A stretch of 62,499 nucleotides of DNA from an uncultured Oscillospiraceae bacterium (GTDB lineage Bacteria; Bacillota_A; Clostridia; Oscillospirales; Oscillospiraceae), in NCBI GenBank assembly GCA_947631215.1, contig CANRKN010000003.1:1-62499 (forward strand). Direction: 5' to 3'. Below, piece after piece: positions 18,391 to 28,890 of this stretch. The notes under the pieces are model-generated. The model did no database searches. It was not told where the DNA came from and was given only the letters and a program-made list of their open reading frames with translations. A program made the position numbers and the translations under genes. Numbering within the stretch: the first letter of the stretch is position 1; every line of letters begins with the position of its first letter.

Positions 18391-20535
18391 TCACAGCTTT
18401 TTCAGCTTCGCCCGGAAGGAGATGGCCCGGGACGTATCCATGCCGTCGAAGCGCACGATATGGGCGGCCTTATCCGTGTCCACCTCCACCACAGTCCCGG
18501 GCCCAAGGATATCGTGGGCCACCCGGTCTCCCACGGAGAAGGTCTGGCTTTCCAAATTCTCCGGCAGGTACTTTTCCGTCACGGCGATATACTCCCGGGC
18601 GTCCGCGATGAGTTCTTCCCTGGGCGGGGCGGTGTACTCCACGCACCCCGGGTCGATGTCCAGGATGAACCGGGAGGGATACCGGGGCGAGCCGTCGGTA
18701 TTTCTCCCCTCCGCCTCGGTGAGGAAGAGCCGTTTTTCCGCTCGTGTCATAGCCACGAAGGCAAGGCGCCTCTCCTCCTCCATGGCTGGCAGGGTCTTGG
18801 TCCTGCGGGAGGGGAATATGCCCTCGTTCATGCCGCAGAGAAACACATAGGGAAATTCCAGGCCCTTGGCCGCGTGGACGGTCATGAGCTTCACCTTATC
18901 TCCGGGTTCCGCGGCGTCGGCGTTGGTAAAGAGCGCCACGTGATTCAGGTAGTGCTCCAGCGTGGCCTCTTCCCCGCAGGTGGTCTCATATTCATATACC
19001 GCCTGCTTCAGCTCCGCCAGGTTATCCAGCCTCTCCTGGCTCCCCTCAGTGCGCAGGACCTCCTCATAGCCGCTCTCGTTGAGGATGGCGGACAGCACCT
19101 CGCTCACCGGCCTCTGGGCATAGTCCGCGGCATAGCGCTCAATGAGGCTTACGAAGGACGCGGCCTTCGTACCCTTGAAGATATCGTCCTCCAGGGAGCG
19201 GGTCAGGGCATCGTAGAGGGAGCAGTCCAGACTCTCCGCCGCATTTTCCAGGTATTCCATCCGCCGCTGGCCCATGTTCCGCTTGGGGCTGTTCACGATG
19301 CGGCGGAAGGACAGATCGTCCTTATAGGCGATCATGCGCAGGTAAGATAGTGCGTCTTTGATCTCCATACGGGCGAAAAACTGCACGCCGCTGTAGATGG
19401 TATAGGGCACTTTGCGCTTTAAGAGCACCTCCTCCACCGACCGCGTCACATAGTGGGCCCGGTAGAGGATGGTCATGTCCTTGTAGGGCACGCCCCGGTC
19501 ATGCATCTGCTGTAGCTGCAAAGCGATCCACTCCGCCTCCGCCCCGGCGGTCTTGGCGTGGTGACAGAGCACGCTCTCTCCCGCTGGGAGCTGCGGTATC
19601 AGGTCTTTCTTGATGCGGGTATGGTTCTTGTCGATAAGGGAGTTGGCCGCGGCCAGGATCTGGGGCGTGGAGCGGTAGTTTTCCATCATCATAATGGTCT
19701 TCGTGCCGGGAAAGCGCCGGTCGAAGTCCAGCAGGAACTTCACGTCCGCGCCCCGCCAGGTGTAGATGGTCTGGTCCGGGTCCCCCACGATGAACAGGTT
19801 TTTGTGGTAGCCGCACAGGGCCTCCATCAGTTCGTATTGGAGCGTATCGATGTCCTGGAATTCATCTATCATGATGTATTCCAGCCGCTTCTGCCACTTG
19901 AGGCGGATGTCCTCGTGCTTCTGGAATATGTAGAGGGTGAATTTAATGAGGTCGTTATAATCCAGGCCGAAGCACTTCTTCTCCTGGTATAGATAGCCGT
20001 AGAAGATGATATCCCGGGCGGACGCGGCCTTTTCGTACTTCTCCCGCAGGCCGTCCAGATCCATGGCGATCATGTCGAGATAATATTCCGGCCGCTTGAA
20101 GAGCTTCTCGATCTCGATCATATCCCGGGCGGCGGCGAAGGTCATGTCCCGCAGGGTCAGGCCGCGCTCCTCGTAGATAATGCGGAGCATGGAGTCTATG
20201 TCGGAATTGTCCAGCACCAGAAAGCTCTTTGGGTACTGGACGGCGAAGCTATCCTCCTGCAGGACGGAGACGCAGAAGCCATGGAAGGTGTTGATATAGC
20301 CGGTGTCGTTGTCGCCGGTCAGGTTATGGATACGCTGGCGCATCTCGTTTGCGGCCTTGTTGGTGAAGGTGACGCACAGGATGTTCCCCGGCAGGATGCC
20401 AAGCTCGTTCACGAGATAGGCGAAGCGGTGGGTCAGGGCCCTGGTCTTGCCGGAGCCGGCCCCGGCGATGACGCGCACATACCCTTCCGTCGTCGTCACC
20501 GCCGCCCGCTGGGCGTCGTTCAAAGCATAGTCCAT
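18391..20535 (-). CDS. UvrD/PcrA-like superfamily 1 DNA helicase
   Basis: ATP-dependent 3'-5' DNA helicase of 714 residues. Visible motifs: Q motif LNDAQRAAV, Walker A AGAGSGKT (24-31), motif Ia TFTNKAANEM, motif II IDEFQDID, motif III GDPDQTIYTWRGA, motif IV ENYRST, motif V TVHAAKGLEFPYVF and motif VI RRLAFVAMTRA. The C-terminus (about 655-710) has the small PcrA/UvrD-type domain VGDRVAHDILGPGTVVEV that in PcrA binds RNA polymerase. Slightly shorter than PcrA, so it may be a paralogue. GGGAGG lies 7 bases before the ATG. Confidence 0.92.
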   Translation of the reverse strand: MDYALNDAQRAAVTTTEGYVRVIAGAGSGKTRALTHRFAYLVNELGILPGNILCVTFTNKAANEMRQRIHNLTGDNDTGYINTFHGFCVSVLQEDSFAVQYPKSFLVLDNSDIDSMLRIIYEERGLTLRDMTFAAARDMIEIEKLFKRPEYYLDMIAMDLDGLREKYEKAASARDIIFYGYLYQEKKCFGLDYNDLIKFTLYIFQKHEDIRLKWQKRLEYIMIDEFQDIDTLQYELMEALCGYHKNLFIVGDPDQTIYTWRGADVKFLLDFDRRFPGTKTIMMMENYRSTPQILAAANSLIDKNHTRIKKDLIPQLPAGESVLCHHAKTAGAEAEWIALQLQQMHDRGVPYKDMTILYRAHYVTRSVEEVLLKRKVPYTIYSGVQFFARMEIKDALSYLRMIAYKDDLSFRRIVNSPKRNMGQRRMEYLENAAESLDCSLYDALTRSLEDDIFKGTKAASFVSLIERYAADYAQRPVSEVLSAILNESGYEEVLRTEGSQERLDNLAELKQAVYEYETTCGEEATLEHYLNHVALFTNADAAEPGDKVKLMTVHAAKGLEFPYVFLCGMNEGIFPSRRTKTLPAMEEERRLAFVAMTRAEKRLFLTEAEGRNTDGSPRYPSRFILDIDPGCVEYTAPPREELIADAREYIAVTEKYLPENLESQTFSVGDRVAHDILGPGTVVEVDTDKAAHIVRFDGMDTSRAISFRAKLKKL

Positions 20536-20574
20536 GGTCTGTCCTCCCTTCCGCTATACTGCCATTATCCATAT

Positions 20575-20600
20575 CTGTTGTCCTAAAGACAGGACAACAG
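20575..20600. repeat. 10-bp inverted repeat upstream of the helicase gene
   Basis: CTGTTGTCCT and AGGACAACAG (20575-20584, 20591-20600) are perfect arms around a 6-base loop. It lies in the predicted 5' leader of the helicase mRNA, 40 bases before the ATG. There is no U-tract on either side, so it may be an operator or an mRNA stem rather than a terminator. Confidence 0.5.
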
Positions 20601-20616
20601 AGGGTATCTCCTGATG

Positions 20617-20645
20617 ATTATAGCATATTTATGCTATCCTGTACA
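20617..20645 (-). promoter_or_regulatory. Promoter of the helicase operon with an overlapping palindrome
   Basis: TATAAT (20622-20617) and TGTACA (20645-20640), spacer 17 bases, on the minus strand. A 16-base palindrome, TAGCATA-TT-TATGCTA (20621-20636), fills most of the spacer, a position where a bound repressor would block polymerase. Confidence 0.55.
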
Positions 20646-20651
20646 TGGAAA

Positions 20652-20677
20652 CGTCCCCCGCCCGCAGGCGGGGGACG
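20652..20677 (-). terminator. Terminator of the purine operon
   Basis: A perfect 11-bp GC stem (20652-20662 and 20667-20677) starts 13 bases after the fhs stop. The minus-strand exit reads TTTCC, a short U-tract. Confidence 0.75.
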
Positions 20678-20689
20678 CGCTGTGTTTTG

Positions 20690-22357
20690 TCAGAACAGGC
20701 CGGAGATGACGCCGTTGTCGTCCACGTCGATCTTCTCCGCGGCGGGAACTTTGGGCAGGCCGGGCATAGTCATGATGTCGCCGGTGAGGACCACAGCAAA
20801 GCCGGCGCCGGCGGAGACCTTGACCTCCTTCACCGTGACGGTGAAACCCTCCGGCGCACCCAGCAGAGCCGGGTCGTCAGAAAAGCTGTACTGGGTCTTG
20901 GCGATGCATACGGGCAGGCCGCCGAAGCCCAGGTCCGTGAGCCGCGCTATCTGCTTCTGGGCGGCGGGCAGGATGCTCACGCCCGCGCCGCCGTAGACCT
21001 TCTGCACCACGGACTCTATCTTCTTGTCCAGGGGCATATCCAACTCATAGCTGAAGCGGAAGTCCGGCTTTTCCTCCTCGCACACCCGAACCACCTCGGC
21101 GGCCAGGTCCGTGGCGCCGGCTCCGCCCTTGGCCCAGAAGTCGCCCAGGACCGCCTTTACGCCCAGCTTTGCGCAGGAGTCGATGACCTGCTGCACCTCC
21201 GCGTCCGTGTCCGTGGGGAAGCGGTTCACCGCCACCACGCAGGGCAGGCCGTAGACGTTCTTAATGTTGGAGACATGCCGCAGAAGATTGGGCATGCCCT
21301 TATCCAGGGCCACCAGGTCCTCGTGGCCCAGCTCGGTCTTGGGAAGACCGCCGTGCATCTTGAGCGCACGGATGGTGGCGACTACCACCACCGCGGCGGG
21401 GGTGAGGCCTGCGCAGCGGCACTTGATGTCCAGGAACTTCTCCGCGCCCAGATCCGCGCCGAAGCCGGCCTCCGTGACGGTGTAATCGGAAAGCTTCATG
21501 GCCATGCGGGTAGCCAGCACGCTGTTGCACCCGTGGGCGATATTGGCGAAGGGCCCGCCGTGGACGAAGGCGGGGGTGCCCTCCAGTGTCTGGACCAGGT
21601 TGGGCTTCAGGGCGTCCTTCAAAAGGGCCGCCATGGCGCCGACGGCTTTCAGGTCCTTCGCGGTCACGGGCGCGCCGTCGTAGGTATAGGCCACCACGAT
21701 GCGGCCCAGCCGCTCCTTGAGGTCATGGATGGAGCTGGCGAGGCAAAATACCGCCATGATTTCCGTAGCCACGGTGATGTCATAGCCGTCCTCCCGGGGC
21801 ACGCCGTTGACACGGCCGCCCAGGCCGTCCACCACGTGGCGGAGCTGCCGGTCGTTCATGTCCACGCAGCGCTTCCAAGTGACGGTCTTGGGGTCGATGT
21901 TCAGAGCGTTGCCCTGATAGATGTGGTTATCCAGCATGGCGGCCAAAAGGTTATTGGCCGCGCCGATGGCGTGAAAATCCCCGGTGAAGTGGAGGTTTAT
22001 ATCCTCCATGGGCACCACCTGGGCGTACCCGCCGCCGGCGGCGCCCCCCTTCACGCCGAACACGGGGCCCAGGGAGGGCTCCCGCAGGGCCAGGATGGCG
22101 TTCTTCCCAATGCGGCGCATGCCGTCGGCGAGACCTATGCTGGTGGTTGTCTTGCCCTCGCCCGCGGGGGTGGGCGTGATGGCCGTCACAAGGATGAGCT
22201 TTCCGTCGGGACGGTCGCTCTCGTTCAGGAGGGCATAGTCCACCTTGGCCTTATATTTTCCGTAGGGCTCCAGGTACTTTTCATCCACGCCGGCGCGCTG
22301 GGCGATGACGCCGATGGGCTCCATTTTACAGGCCTGGGCGATCTCGATATCGGTCAT
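20690..22357 (-). CDS. fhs: Formate--tetrahydrofolate ligase
   Basis: Makes 10-formyl-THF from formate, THF and ATP, the one-carbon donor for PurN and PurH. 555 residues, normal length. The P-loop-like ATP motif [12 protein letters not shown] (about 62-73) and [24 protein letters not shown] are diagnostic. I start at the ATG at 22357 because GGAGG is 8 bases upstream; a TTG two codons earlier is too close to it. Last gene of the purine operon, 16 bases after guaB, so formyl donor and formyl-using enzymes are under the same riboswitch. Confidence 0.97.
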   Translation of the reverse strand: MTDIEIAQACKMEPIGVIAQRAGVDEKYLEPYGKYKAKVDYALLNESDRPDGKLILVTAITPTPAGEGKTTTSIGLADGMRRIGKNAILALREPSLGPVFGVKGGAAGGGYAQVVPMEDINLHFTGDFHAIGAANNLLAAMLDNHIYQGNALNIDPKTVTWKRCVDMNDRQLRHVVDGLGGRVNGVPREDGYDITVATEIMAVFCLASSIHDLKERLGRIVVAYTYDGAPVTAKDLKAVGAMAALLKDALKPNLVQTLEGTPAFVHGGPFANIAHGCNSVLATRMAMKLSDYTVTEAGFGADLGAEKFLDIKCRCAGLTPAAVVVVATIRALKMHGGLPKTELGHEDLVALDKGMPNLLRHVSNIKNVYGLPCVVAVNRFPTDTDAEVQQVIDSCAKLGVKAVLGDFWAKGGAGATDLAAEVVRVCEEEKPDFRFSYELDMPLDKKIESVVQKVYGGAGVSILPAAQKQIARLTDLGFGGLPVCIAKTQYSFSDDPALLGAPEGFTVTVKEVKVSAGAGFAVVLTGDIMTMPGLPKVPAAEKIDVDDNGVISGLF

Positions 22358-22373
22358 GAGCAAGTCCTCCTAA

Positions 22374-23876
22374 TTACTTGATGGCGCTAGTGTTGCGCAA
22401 TGTCACGTCGTGATAGCCGCCCTCCACGATGCTGGTCTCGCTGACCAGTGTGAGCTTGGCGTCCCGCTGCAGGTCGGGGATGGTGGTGACGCCGCAGTTG
22501 CACATAGTGGATTTGACCTTGTAGAGCGTCTTTTGCACGTTCTCATGCAGGCCGCCGGCATAGGTGACGTAGCTGTCCACGCCCTCCTCAAAGCTGAGGC
22601 CCTCGCTGCCGCCCAGGTCGTAGCGCTGCCAGTTCCGGGCCCGGTTGGAGCCCTCGCCCCAGTATTCCTTCACCATGGTGCCATTGATATTGAGCTTCGG
22701 CGTGGGGCTCTCGTCAAAGCGGGCGAAGTACCGGCCCAGCATGACGAAGTCCGCGCCCATGGCCAGGGCCAGGGTGATGTGGTGGTCGTGGACGATGCCG
22801 CCGTCGGAGCAGATGGGCACGTAGATGCCGGTCTCCTGGAAGTACTCATCCCGGGCCTTGGCCACCTCAATGACCGCCGTAGCCTGGCCGCGGCCGATGC
22901 CCTTGGTCTCCCGGGTGATGCAGATGGAGCCGCCGCCGATGCCCACCTTCACGAAGTCGGCGCCCGCTTCCGCCAGGAAGCGGAACCCGGCCGCGTCCAC
23001 CACGTTGCCGGCGCCCACCTTCACGCTCTCGCCATAGTGCTCGCGGATCCATTCGATAGTGCGCTTCTGCCAGATGGAGTGGCCTTCGGAGGAGTCGATG
23101 CACAGCGCGTCCGCCCCGGCCTCCACCAGCGCCGGCACACGCTGGGCGTAGTCCCGGGAGTTGATGCCCGCGCCCACCATGAGGCGCTTTTGCGTATCCA
23201 GCAGCTCCTCGGGGTTTTCCTTGTGGCTGGCGTAGTCCTTGCGGAAGACGAAATACTCCATCCGCCCGTCAGCGGACACGATGGGCAGAGCGTTCAGCTT
23301 GTGGTCCCAGATGATGTCGTTGGCCTCCTTGAGGGTGGTGCCCTCGGGGGCGGTGACCAGCTTGTCAAAGGGCGTCATAAAGTCCCGGACAAGCTCCGTG
23401 GTCTCCATGCGGCTGACGCGGTAATCACGGCTGGTGACCAGGCCCAGGAGCTTTCCGTTCGCGGTGCCGTCCTCGGTGACGGCCACGGTGGAAAAGCCGT
23501 TTTTCGCCTTCAGAGCCAGGATGTCCGCCAATGTGGCGTCCGGGGTCACGTTGGAGGCGCTGACCACGAAGCCGGACTTATAATTCTTTACCCTTGCGAC
23601 CATGGCCGCCTCGTCCTCGATGGTCTGGGAGCCGTAGATGAAGGAGAGGCCCCCCTCCCTGGCCAGGGCGATGGCCAGGGTGTCGTTGGACACGGACTGC
23701 ATGATGGCCGACACCATAGGGATGCTCAAAGTGATGGCTGGCTCCTCCCCTTTTTTGAACTTTGTCAGGGGCGTTTTCAGACTGATGTTGGCCGGGATGC
23801 ACTGTTCAGAAGTGTAGCCCGGGATAAGGAGATATTCGTTGAAGGTGCGGGATGGTTCGCTGCAATACTGTGCCAT
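22374..23876 (-). CDS. guaB: IMP dehydrogenase, divergent clostridial-type
   Basis: Oxidises IMP to XMP with NAD+, the first committed step to GMP. 500 residues. Order: N-terminal barrel strand, two CBS motifs (about 105-225, e.g. [11 protein letters not shown] and [11 protein letters not shown]), then the rest of the barrel. The catalytic loop reads [12 protein letters not shown] with Cys319. It differs from the common GPGSICTTR form, and the flap segment keeps an Arg-Tyr pair ([10 protein letters not shown]). This looks like an IMPDH subtype in which several usually invariant residues differ. GGAGG lies 7 bases before the ATG. No guaA in the window. Confidence 0.9.
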   Translation of the reverse strand: MAQYCSEPSRTFNEYLLIPGYTSEQCIPANISLKTPLTKFKKGEEPAITLSIPMVSAIMQSVSNDTLAIALAREGGLSFIYGSQTIEDEAAMVARVKNYKSGFVVSASNVTPDATLADILALKAKNGFSTVAVTEDGTANGKLLGLVTSRDYRVSRMETTELVRDFMTPFDKLVTAPEGTTLKEANDIIWDHKLNALPIVSADGRMEYFVFRKDYASHKENPEELLDTQKRLMVGAGINSRDYAQRVPALVEAGADALCIDSSEGHSIWQKRTIEWIREHYGESVKVGAGNVVDAAGFRFLAEAGADFVKVGIGGGSICITRETKGIGRGQATAVIEVAKARDEYFQETGIYVPICSDGGIVHDHHITLALAMGADFVMLGRYFARFDESPTPKLNINGTMVKEYWGEGSNRARNWQRYDLGGSEGLSFEEGVDSYVTYAGGLHENVQKTLYKVKSTMCNCGVTTIPDLQRDAKLTLVSETSIVEGGYHDVTLRNTSAIK

Positions 23877-23893
23877 GGTCTTTCCTCCTTGTG

Positions 23894-26800
23894 TTATCTG
23901 AAATACCGGACCGCGGCCCGGAAAATACCCATGTCGTACCGGCCCGGGACATTCTTGTAAAGCTCTTCGCCTACGCGCTCGGAGTGGCCCATCTTGCCCA
24001 GCACCCGGCCGTCGGGGCTGGTGATGCCCTCGATGGCGAACACGGAGCCGTTGGGGTTATCGGCGGTGTCCATGGAGGGCGCGCCCTCCATGGACACATA
24101 CTGGGTGGCAATCTGACCGTTTTCGGCGAGCTTTCGCACCAGCTCCTCCGAGGCCAGGAACCGGCCCTCGCCGTGGGAGATTGGCACGGTGTACACCTCG
24201 CCAGGCTGCGTCCCGGCCAGCCAGGGGCTCTTGTTGGAGGCGATGCGGGTGCGCACGATGCGGGACTGGTGCCGCCCGATGACGTTGTAGCTCAGGGTGG
24301 GGCAGTTCTCGTCCGTATCCACGATCTTCCCGAAGGGCACAAGGCCCAGTTTGATGAGGGCCTGGAAGCCGTTGCAGATGCCAAGCATCAGCCCGTCACG
24401 CTGCTCCAGAAGCCGCGTCACCTGCTCCCGGACCGGACCGCCGCGGAAGAAGGCTGCGATGAATTTGGCGCTGCCCTCCGGCTCGTCGCCGCCGGAGAAG
24501 CCCCCGGGGAGCACGATCATCTGGGCACGTTCGATGGCCTTGGCCGCGCGCTCTATGCTGGCAGCGGTGTCCGCCGCGGTGAGGTTCCGCACCACCAATA
24601 TCTCCGCCTCGCCGCCGGCCTCCATGACCGCCCGGGCGGTGTCATATTCGCAGTTGGTGCCTGGGAACACGGGGATGAACGCCCGGGGCTTGGCGTGCTT
24701 CACCGCCGGGGCTTTATGCTCATTTGCGGTAAAGGTGAACGCCTCCACAGGGCCGGCCTCGACCGTGCGGGTGGGATACACGTCCTCCAGCACGGCCTCG
24801 TTCAGGGCAAGCAGCTCGTCGATAGAGGCGCTGTCCGTGCCCAGGTCGATGACCGGCTCCGCCGTGGTGACGCCCACCTTCCGGGCATAGGGGCAGTCGA
24901 TATCGTCCGCAAGCTCCGCCACGATAGCCCCGTAAAAGGGGATATGCCACATGTCCTCCGTCATCTCTTCGTTGGCCTTAAAACCAACGCGGTTGCCGAA
25001 GGACATCTTCATCACTGCCTCGGCGGCGCTCTCCTCCACAGCCCAGGCCGCCTTCACCCTGCCCTGTTGGGCCAGAGCGTGGAACGCCTCCCAGGCGGCC
25101 TTCGTGTTCTCCGGCACGTCGCCGCCGAACACATACACAGGATGCCCCGCCTCTTTGAACTCGGGCGAGAGAACATCTTTGGCCAGGATGGGGGCGATGG
25201 CGAAGGAAATCAGCGTGGGCGGCACGTCCCTGTCCATGAAGGAGCCGGACATGGAGTCCTTGCCGCCGATGGCGGCGCAGCCGTAGTCCAGCTGGGCCTC
25301 CAATGCCCCCAGCAGCGCGGCAAAGGGCTTGCCCCAGCGGGCCGGGTCGTCCCGCAGCTTCTCGAAAAATTCCTGGAGCGTCAGGTAAGCGGCCCTGTAG
25401 TCCGCCCCCGCCGCCACGATCTTGGTAAGCGACGTGACCACGCTGTCCATGGCCCCGGCGTAGGGGTCCACGGTCATCCGGTCCGGGTCGCAGCCCCAGG
25501 CCATCACGCTGGCCTGGTCCGTGTGCTGGCCCGGCAGCACCGGCAGCAGCGCCGCCATGGCCTGTGCCGGGGTGGTCTGGGTACGGCCGCCGAAGGGCAT
25601 GAGCACGCTCCCGGCGCCGATGGTGCCGTCGAACCGCTCCGTGAGCCCCCGCCGGGAGGCGCATTTCAGGCTCACGGCCATCTCCCGCAGGGTGCGGAAC
25701 CGGGGCTTGCCCATGGCGGTGCTGTCCTTCTCCGGGACGGCCACCGCCGCGTGCTTTACCGCGCCGTTGGTGTTCAAAAACGCCCGGGAGAGGTCCGCGA
25801 CGGTCCTCCCCTTCCAGGTCATGACCATCCGTGGGCTCTCGGTGACCACCGCCACCCGGTAGGCCTCCAGGTTCTCCGCCTCCGCGGCGGCGATGAACGC
25901 TTCCGCGTCCTCGGGGGCCACCACCACGGCCATGCGCTCCTGGCTCTCGGATATGGCCAGCTCCGTGCCGTCCAGGCCCTCATATTTCTTCCGCACCGCG
26001 TCCAGGTCTATTTGAAGTCCGTCCGCCAGCTCGCCGATAGCCACGCTGACGCCGCCGGCGCCGAAGTCGTTGCAGCGCTTGATGAGCCGGGTCACGTTCC
26101 CGTCACGGAAAAGCCGCTGTATCTTCCGCTCCTCTGGGGCGTTGCCCTTCTGGACCTCCGAGGCCATGGTCTGCAGGGATTTGGTATTGTGGCTCTTGGA
26201 GGAGCCGGTGGCGCCGCCGATGCCGTCCCGGCCGGTGCGGCCTCCCAGCAATATGACCACGTCCCCCGGCGCCGGCTCTTCCCGGCGCACGTTCTCCGCC
26301 GGGGCCGCCGCCACCACCACGCCACATTCCAGGCGCTTGGCGATATAGCCCTCATGGTACATCTCGGCCACGTGGCCGGTGGCGAGGCCGATCTGGTTGC
26401 CGTAGGAGGAATAGCCCGCCGCGGCGGTCTGGGCAAGCTTCCGCTGGGGCAGCTTCCCGGGCACGGTATCGTCCACCGTCGCCCGGGGGTCGCCGCCGCC
26501 GGTGACACGCATGGCCTGGTGCACATAGGCCCGGCCGGACAGGGGGTCCCGGATGCAGCCGCCGATGCAGGTGGCCGCGCCGCCGAAGGGCTCGATCTCC
26601 GTGGGGTGGTTGTGGGTCTCGTTTTTGAACATGAGGAGCCAGTCCTGCTCCTCCCCGTCCACCCGGGCGGGCACATGGATGGAGCAGGCGTTGATCTCCT
26701 CGCTCTCGTCCAGCTCCGGGAGCATACCACGCTTTTTCAGGGTCTTGGTGCCCAGAGTAGCGATGTCCATCAGAGTCTCGGGCCGCGCGGCGGCTTTCTC

Positions 26801-27586
26801 CGCTCCGTAGACCTCCACCCGCGCCGCCTTGTACCGCTCATAGGCCGCTTTTACCGCTGGATCAGCGATATCCACGCTGTCCAGATGGGCGGAGAAGGTG
26901 GTGTGGCGGCAGTGGTCGGACCAGTAGGTGTCCACAACCCGCACCTCTGTAAGGGTGGGGTCCCGGTGCTCCTCGCTCTTAAAGTAGTTCTGGAGGAACT
27001 TCAGGTCGTCCAGGTCCATGGCCAGGCCCAGCTTGTCCAGCAGGGCGGCCAGGGAGGCGTCATCCATAGCGGTGAAGCCATCCACCGTCTGCACGTGGTC
27101 GGGCACGGCATAGGTCCGCGCCAGGGACTCAGGCTTATCCATGGAGGCCCGGCGGCTCTCCACGGGGTTGATGACGTAGGCGCTGATCTTGTCCACGTCC
27201 TCCGCCGTGAGCTCTCCCCGCAGGAGATACACCTTGGCGTAGGACACCAGGGGCCTCTCCACGCCGGCCATGAGCTGGATGCACTGGGCGGCGGAGTCGG
27301 CTCTCTGGTCGAACTGTCCCGGCAGGGCCTCCACCGCGAGCACGGTCCACTGTCCCTCAGGCGCGGGGAACGTCTCGTCATAGACCGTGTCCACCTGGGG
27401 CTCAGAAAAGACCACGGACCGGGCCTGTTCAAATACCTCCCGGTCGATGTGGTCCACATCGTACCGGTTCAGGATGCGCACTTCCTCCAGGGCCTTGACC
27501 CCCAGGAAGTCCCGCAGGTCGGCCAGCAACCCGGCGCTCTCCGGGGACACCCCCGGTTTTTTCTCTGCATATATCCGATAGACCAT
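23894..27586 (-). CDS. purL: Phosphoribosylformylglycinamidine synthase, fused PurL-PurQ type
   Basis: Converts FGAR to FGAM with glutamine and ATP. 1,230 residues as a single chain: N-terminal PurS-like segment, two AIRS-type ATP domains (metal and substrate motifs such as [23 protein letters not shown] in fragments, then [11 protein letters not shown]), and a C-terminal class I glutaminase. The glutaminase holds [15 protein letters not shown] and the nucleophile Cys near residue 1070 in [10 protein letters not shown], with GEGRF following. The fusion explains why no purQ or purS is present, unlike Bacillus. It follows purD by 10 bases. Confidence 0.96.
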   Translation of the reverse strand: MVYRIYAEKKPGVSPESAGLLADLRDFLGVKALEEVRILNRYDVDHIDREVFEQARSVVFSEPQVDTVYDETFPAPEGQWTVLAVEALPGQFDQRADSAAQCIQLMAGVERPLVSYAKVYLLRGELTAEDVDKISAYVINPVESRRASMDKPESLARTYAVPDHVQTVDGFTAMDDASLAALLDKLGLAMDLDDLKFLQNYFKSEEHRDPTLTEVRVVDTYWSDHCRHTTFSAHLDSVDIADPAVKAAYERYKAARVEVYGAEKAAARPETLMDIATLGTKTLKKRGMLPELDESEEINACSIHVPARVDGEEQDWLLMFKNETHNHPTEIEPFGGAATCIGGCIRDPLSGRAYVHQAMRVTGGGDPRATVDDTVPGKLPQRKLAQTAAAGYSSYGNQIGLATGHVAEMYHEGYIAKRLECGVVVAAAPAENVRREEPAPGDVVILLGGRTGRDGIGGATGSSKSHNTKSLQTMASEVQKGNAPEERKIQRLFRDGNVTRLIKRCNDFGAGGVSVAIGELADGLQIDLDAVRKKYEGLDGTELAISESQERMAVVVAPEDAEAFIAAAEAENLEAYRVAVVTESPRMVMTWKGRTVADLSRAFLNTNGAVKHAAVAVPEKDSTAMGKPRFRTLREMAVSLKCASRRGLTERFDGTIGAGSVLMPFGGRTQTTPAQAMAALLPVLPGQHTDQASVMAWGCDPDRMTVDPYAGAMDSVVTSLTKIVAAGADYRAAYLTLQEFFEKLRDDPARWGKPFAALLGALEAQLDYGCAAIGGKDSMSGSFMDRDVPPTLISFAIAPILAKDVLSPEFKEAGHPVYVFGGDVPENTKAAWEAFHALAQQGRVKAAWAVEESAAEAVMKMSFGNRVGFKANEEMTEDMWHIPFYGAIVAELADDIDCPYARKVGVTTAEPVIDLGTDSASIDELLALNEAVLEDVYPTRTVEAGPVEAFTFTANEHKAPAVKHAKPRAFIPVFPGTNCEYDTARAVMEAGGEAEILVVRNLTAADTAASIERAAKAIERAQMIVLPGGFSGGDEPEGSAKFIAAFFRGGPVREQVTRLLEQRDGLMLGICNGFQALIKLGLVPFGKIVDTDENCPTLSYNVIGRHQSRIVRTRIASNKSPWLAGTQPGEVYTVPISHGEGRFLASEELVRKLAENGQIATQYVSMEGAPSMDTADNPNGSVFAIEGITSPDGRVLGKMGHSERVGEELYKNVPGRYDMGIFRAAVRYFR

Positions 27587-27596
27587 ATATTCTCTC

Positions 27597-28865
27597 TCAG
27601 CTCTCCAGCGCTTTCAGCGCCCGGCCGCCAATATCATGGCGGAAAAAGGCGTTGCCGAAATGGACCTTTTCAACGTCCGCGTAAGCGGCCTTGATGGCCT
27701 TGGGCAGGCTCTCCGCCACAGCGGTGACGCCCAGCACCCGGCCGCCGCTGGTGAGGAGCTTATCTCCCTCCAGCTTCGCGCCGGCCACATAGACCTGGGC
27801 CTTTATCCCGGCGTCATAGGTTATCTCATAGCCCTTTTCGTAGTGCTCGGGATAGCCGGAGCTTGCCATGATGACGCAGCAGGCGTGCTTATCGGAAAAG
27901 CGCACGTCCGTCTTGTCCAGCGTCCCGTTCCGGCAGGCCGTCATGGCCTCCAGGAGGTCAGACTCCATCAGCGGCAGCACCACTTGGGTCTCCGGGTCGC
28001 CGAAGCGGCAGTTATATTCAATGACCTTGGGCCCATTGGGGGTGAGCATCAGGCCGAAGTAGAGACAGCCCTTGAAGGGCCGTCCCTCGGCGGCCATGGC
28101 GGCGATGGTGGGCTTGAAAATGGTCTCCATGCACACCTCGGCCACGTCCTTCGTGTAATAGGGGTTGGGGGCCACGGTGCCCATGCCGCCGGTGTTGAGG
28201 CCGGTATCGTTGTCGTGGGCCCGCTTGTGGTCCATGGAGGACACCATGGGCTTTACGGTGACGCCGTCGGTGAAAGCCAGCACGGACACCTCCGGCCCGG
28301 TCAAAAACTCCTCCACTACGATCTGGTCGCCGCTGGCGCCGAACTTTTTGTCCTCCATGATGGACTTGACGGCGTCTATCGCCTCCTCCCGGGTCTGGGC
28401 GATGAGCACACCCTTGCCCAGGGCCAGGCCGTCGGCCTTCACCACCGTGGGCAGCGGCGCGGTCTTCACATATTCCAGCGCCTTTTCGGCGTCGTCAAAT
28501 ACCTCATAGGACGCGGTGGGGATGCCGTACTTCTTCATGAGGTTCTTGGAAAAGACCTTGCTTCCCTCGATGACGGCGGCCTTTTTGTCCGGCCCGAAGC
28601 AGGGCACGCCCGCCGCCTCCAGGGCGTCCACCATCCCCAGCACCAAGGGGTCATCGGGGGTGACCACAGCGAAGTCTATGGCGTTCTCCTTCGCAAAGCG
28701 CACCGCGCCGTCTATGTCCTTGGCGCCGACGTCCACGCACTCGGCGTCCGCGGCGATGCCGCCGTTGCCGGGCAGGGCGTATATCGTCTCTATCTTGGGG
28801 CTCTCCTTCAGTTTGCGGATGACGGCGTGTTCCCGGCCGCCGCTGCCGATGACCATAAGTTTCAT
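27597..28865 (-). CDS. purD: Phosphoribosylamine--glycine ligase
   Basis: Makes GAR from phosphoribosylamine, glycine and ATP. 422 residues. The N-terminus MKLMVIGSGGREHAV is typical, followed by an ATP-grasp domain with SKVFSKNLMKKYGIPTA, LALGKGVLIA, and the cation site VIEYNCRFGDPETQ. GAGAGG precedes the ATG. It sits between the MutS-like gene (25 bases) and purL (10 bases). Confidence 0.97.
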   Translation of the reverse strand: MKLMVIGSGGREHAVIRKLKESPKIETIYALPGNGGIAADAECVDVGAKDIDGAVRFAKENAIDFAVVTPDDPLVLGMVDALEAAGVPCFGPDKKAAVIEGSKVFSKNLMKKYGIPTASYEVFDDAEKALEYVKTAPLPTVVKADGLALGKGVLIAQTREEAIDAVKSIMEDKKFGASGDQIVVEEFLTGPEVSVLAFTDGVTVKPMVSSMDHKRAHDNDTGLNTGGMGTVAPNPYYTKDVAEVCMETIFKPTIAAMAAEGRPFKGCLYFGLMLTPNGPKVIEYNCRFGDPETQVVLPLMESDLLEAMTACRNGTLDKTDVRFSDKHACCVIMASSGYPEHYEKGYEITYDAGIKAQVYVAGAKLEGDKLLTSGGRVLGVTAVAESLPKAIKAAYADVEKVHFGNAFFRHDIGGRALKALES

Positions 28866-28890
28866 AATCTACCTCTCTTGCATCCTAATC

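Noticed and set aside
23852..27694. A 1,280-residue open frame on the plus strand opposite purL
   Set aside because: It mirrors purL on the other strand. In GC-rich genes with strong codon bias the opposite strand often lacks stops. It has no ribosome site or recognisable domain, while purL is unmistakable.
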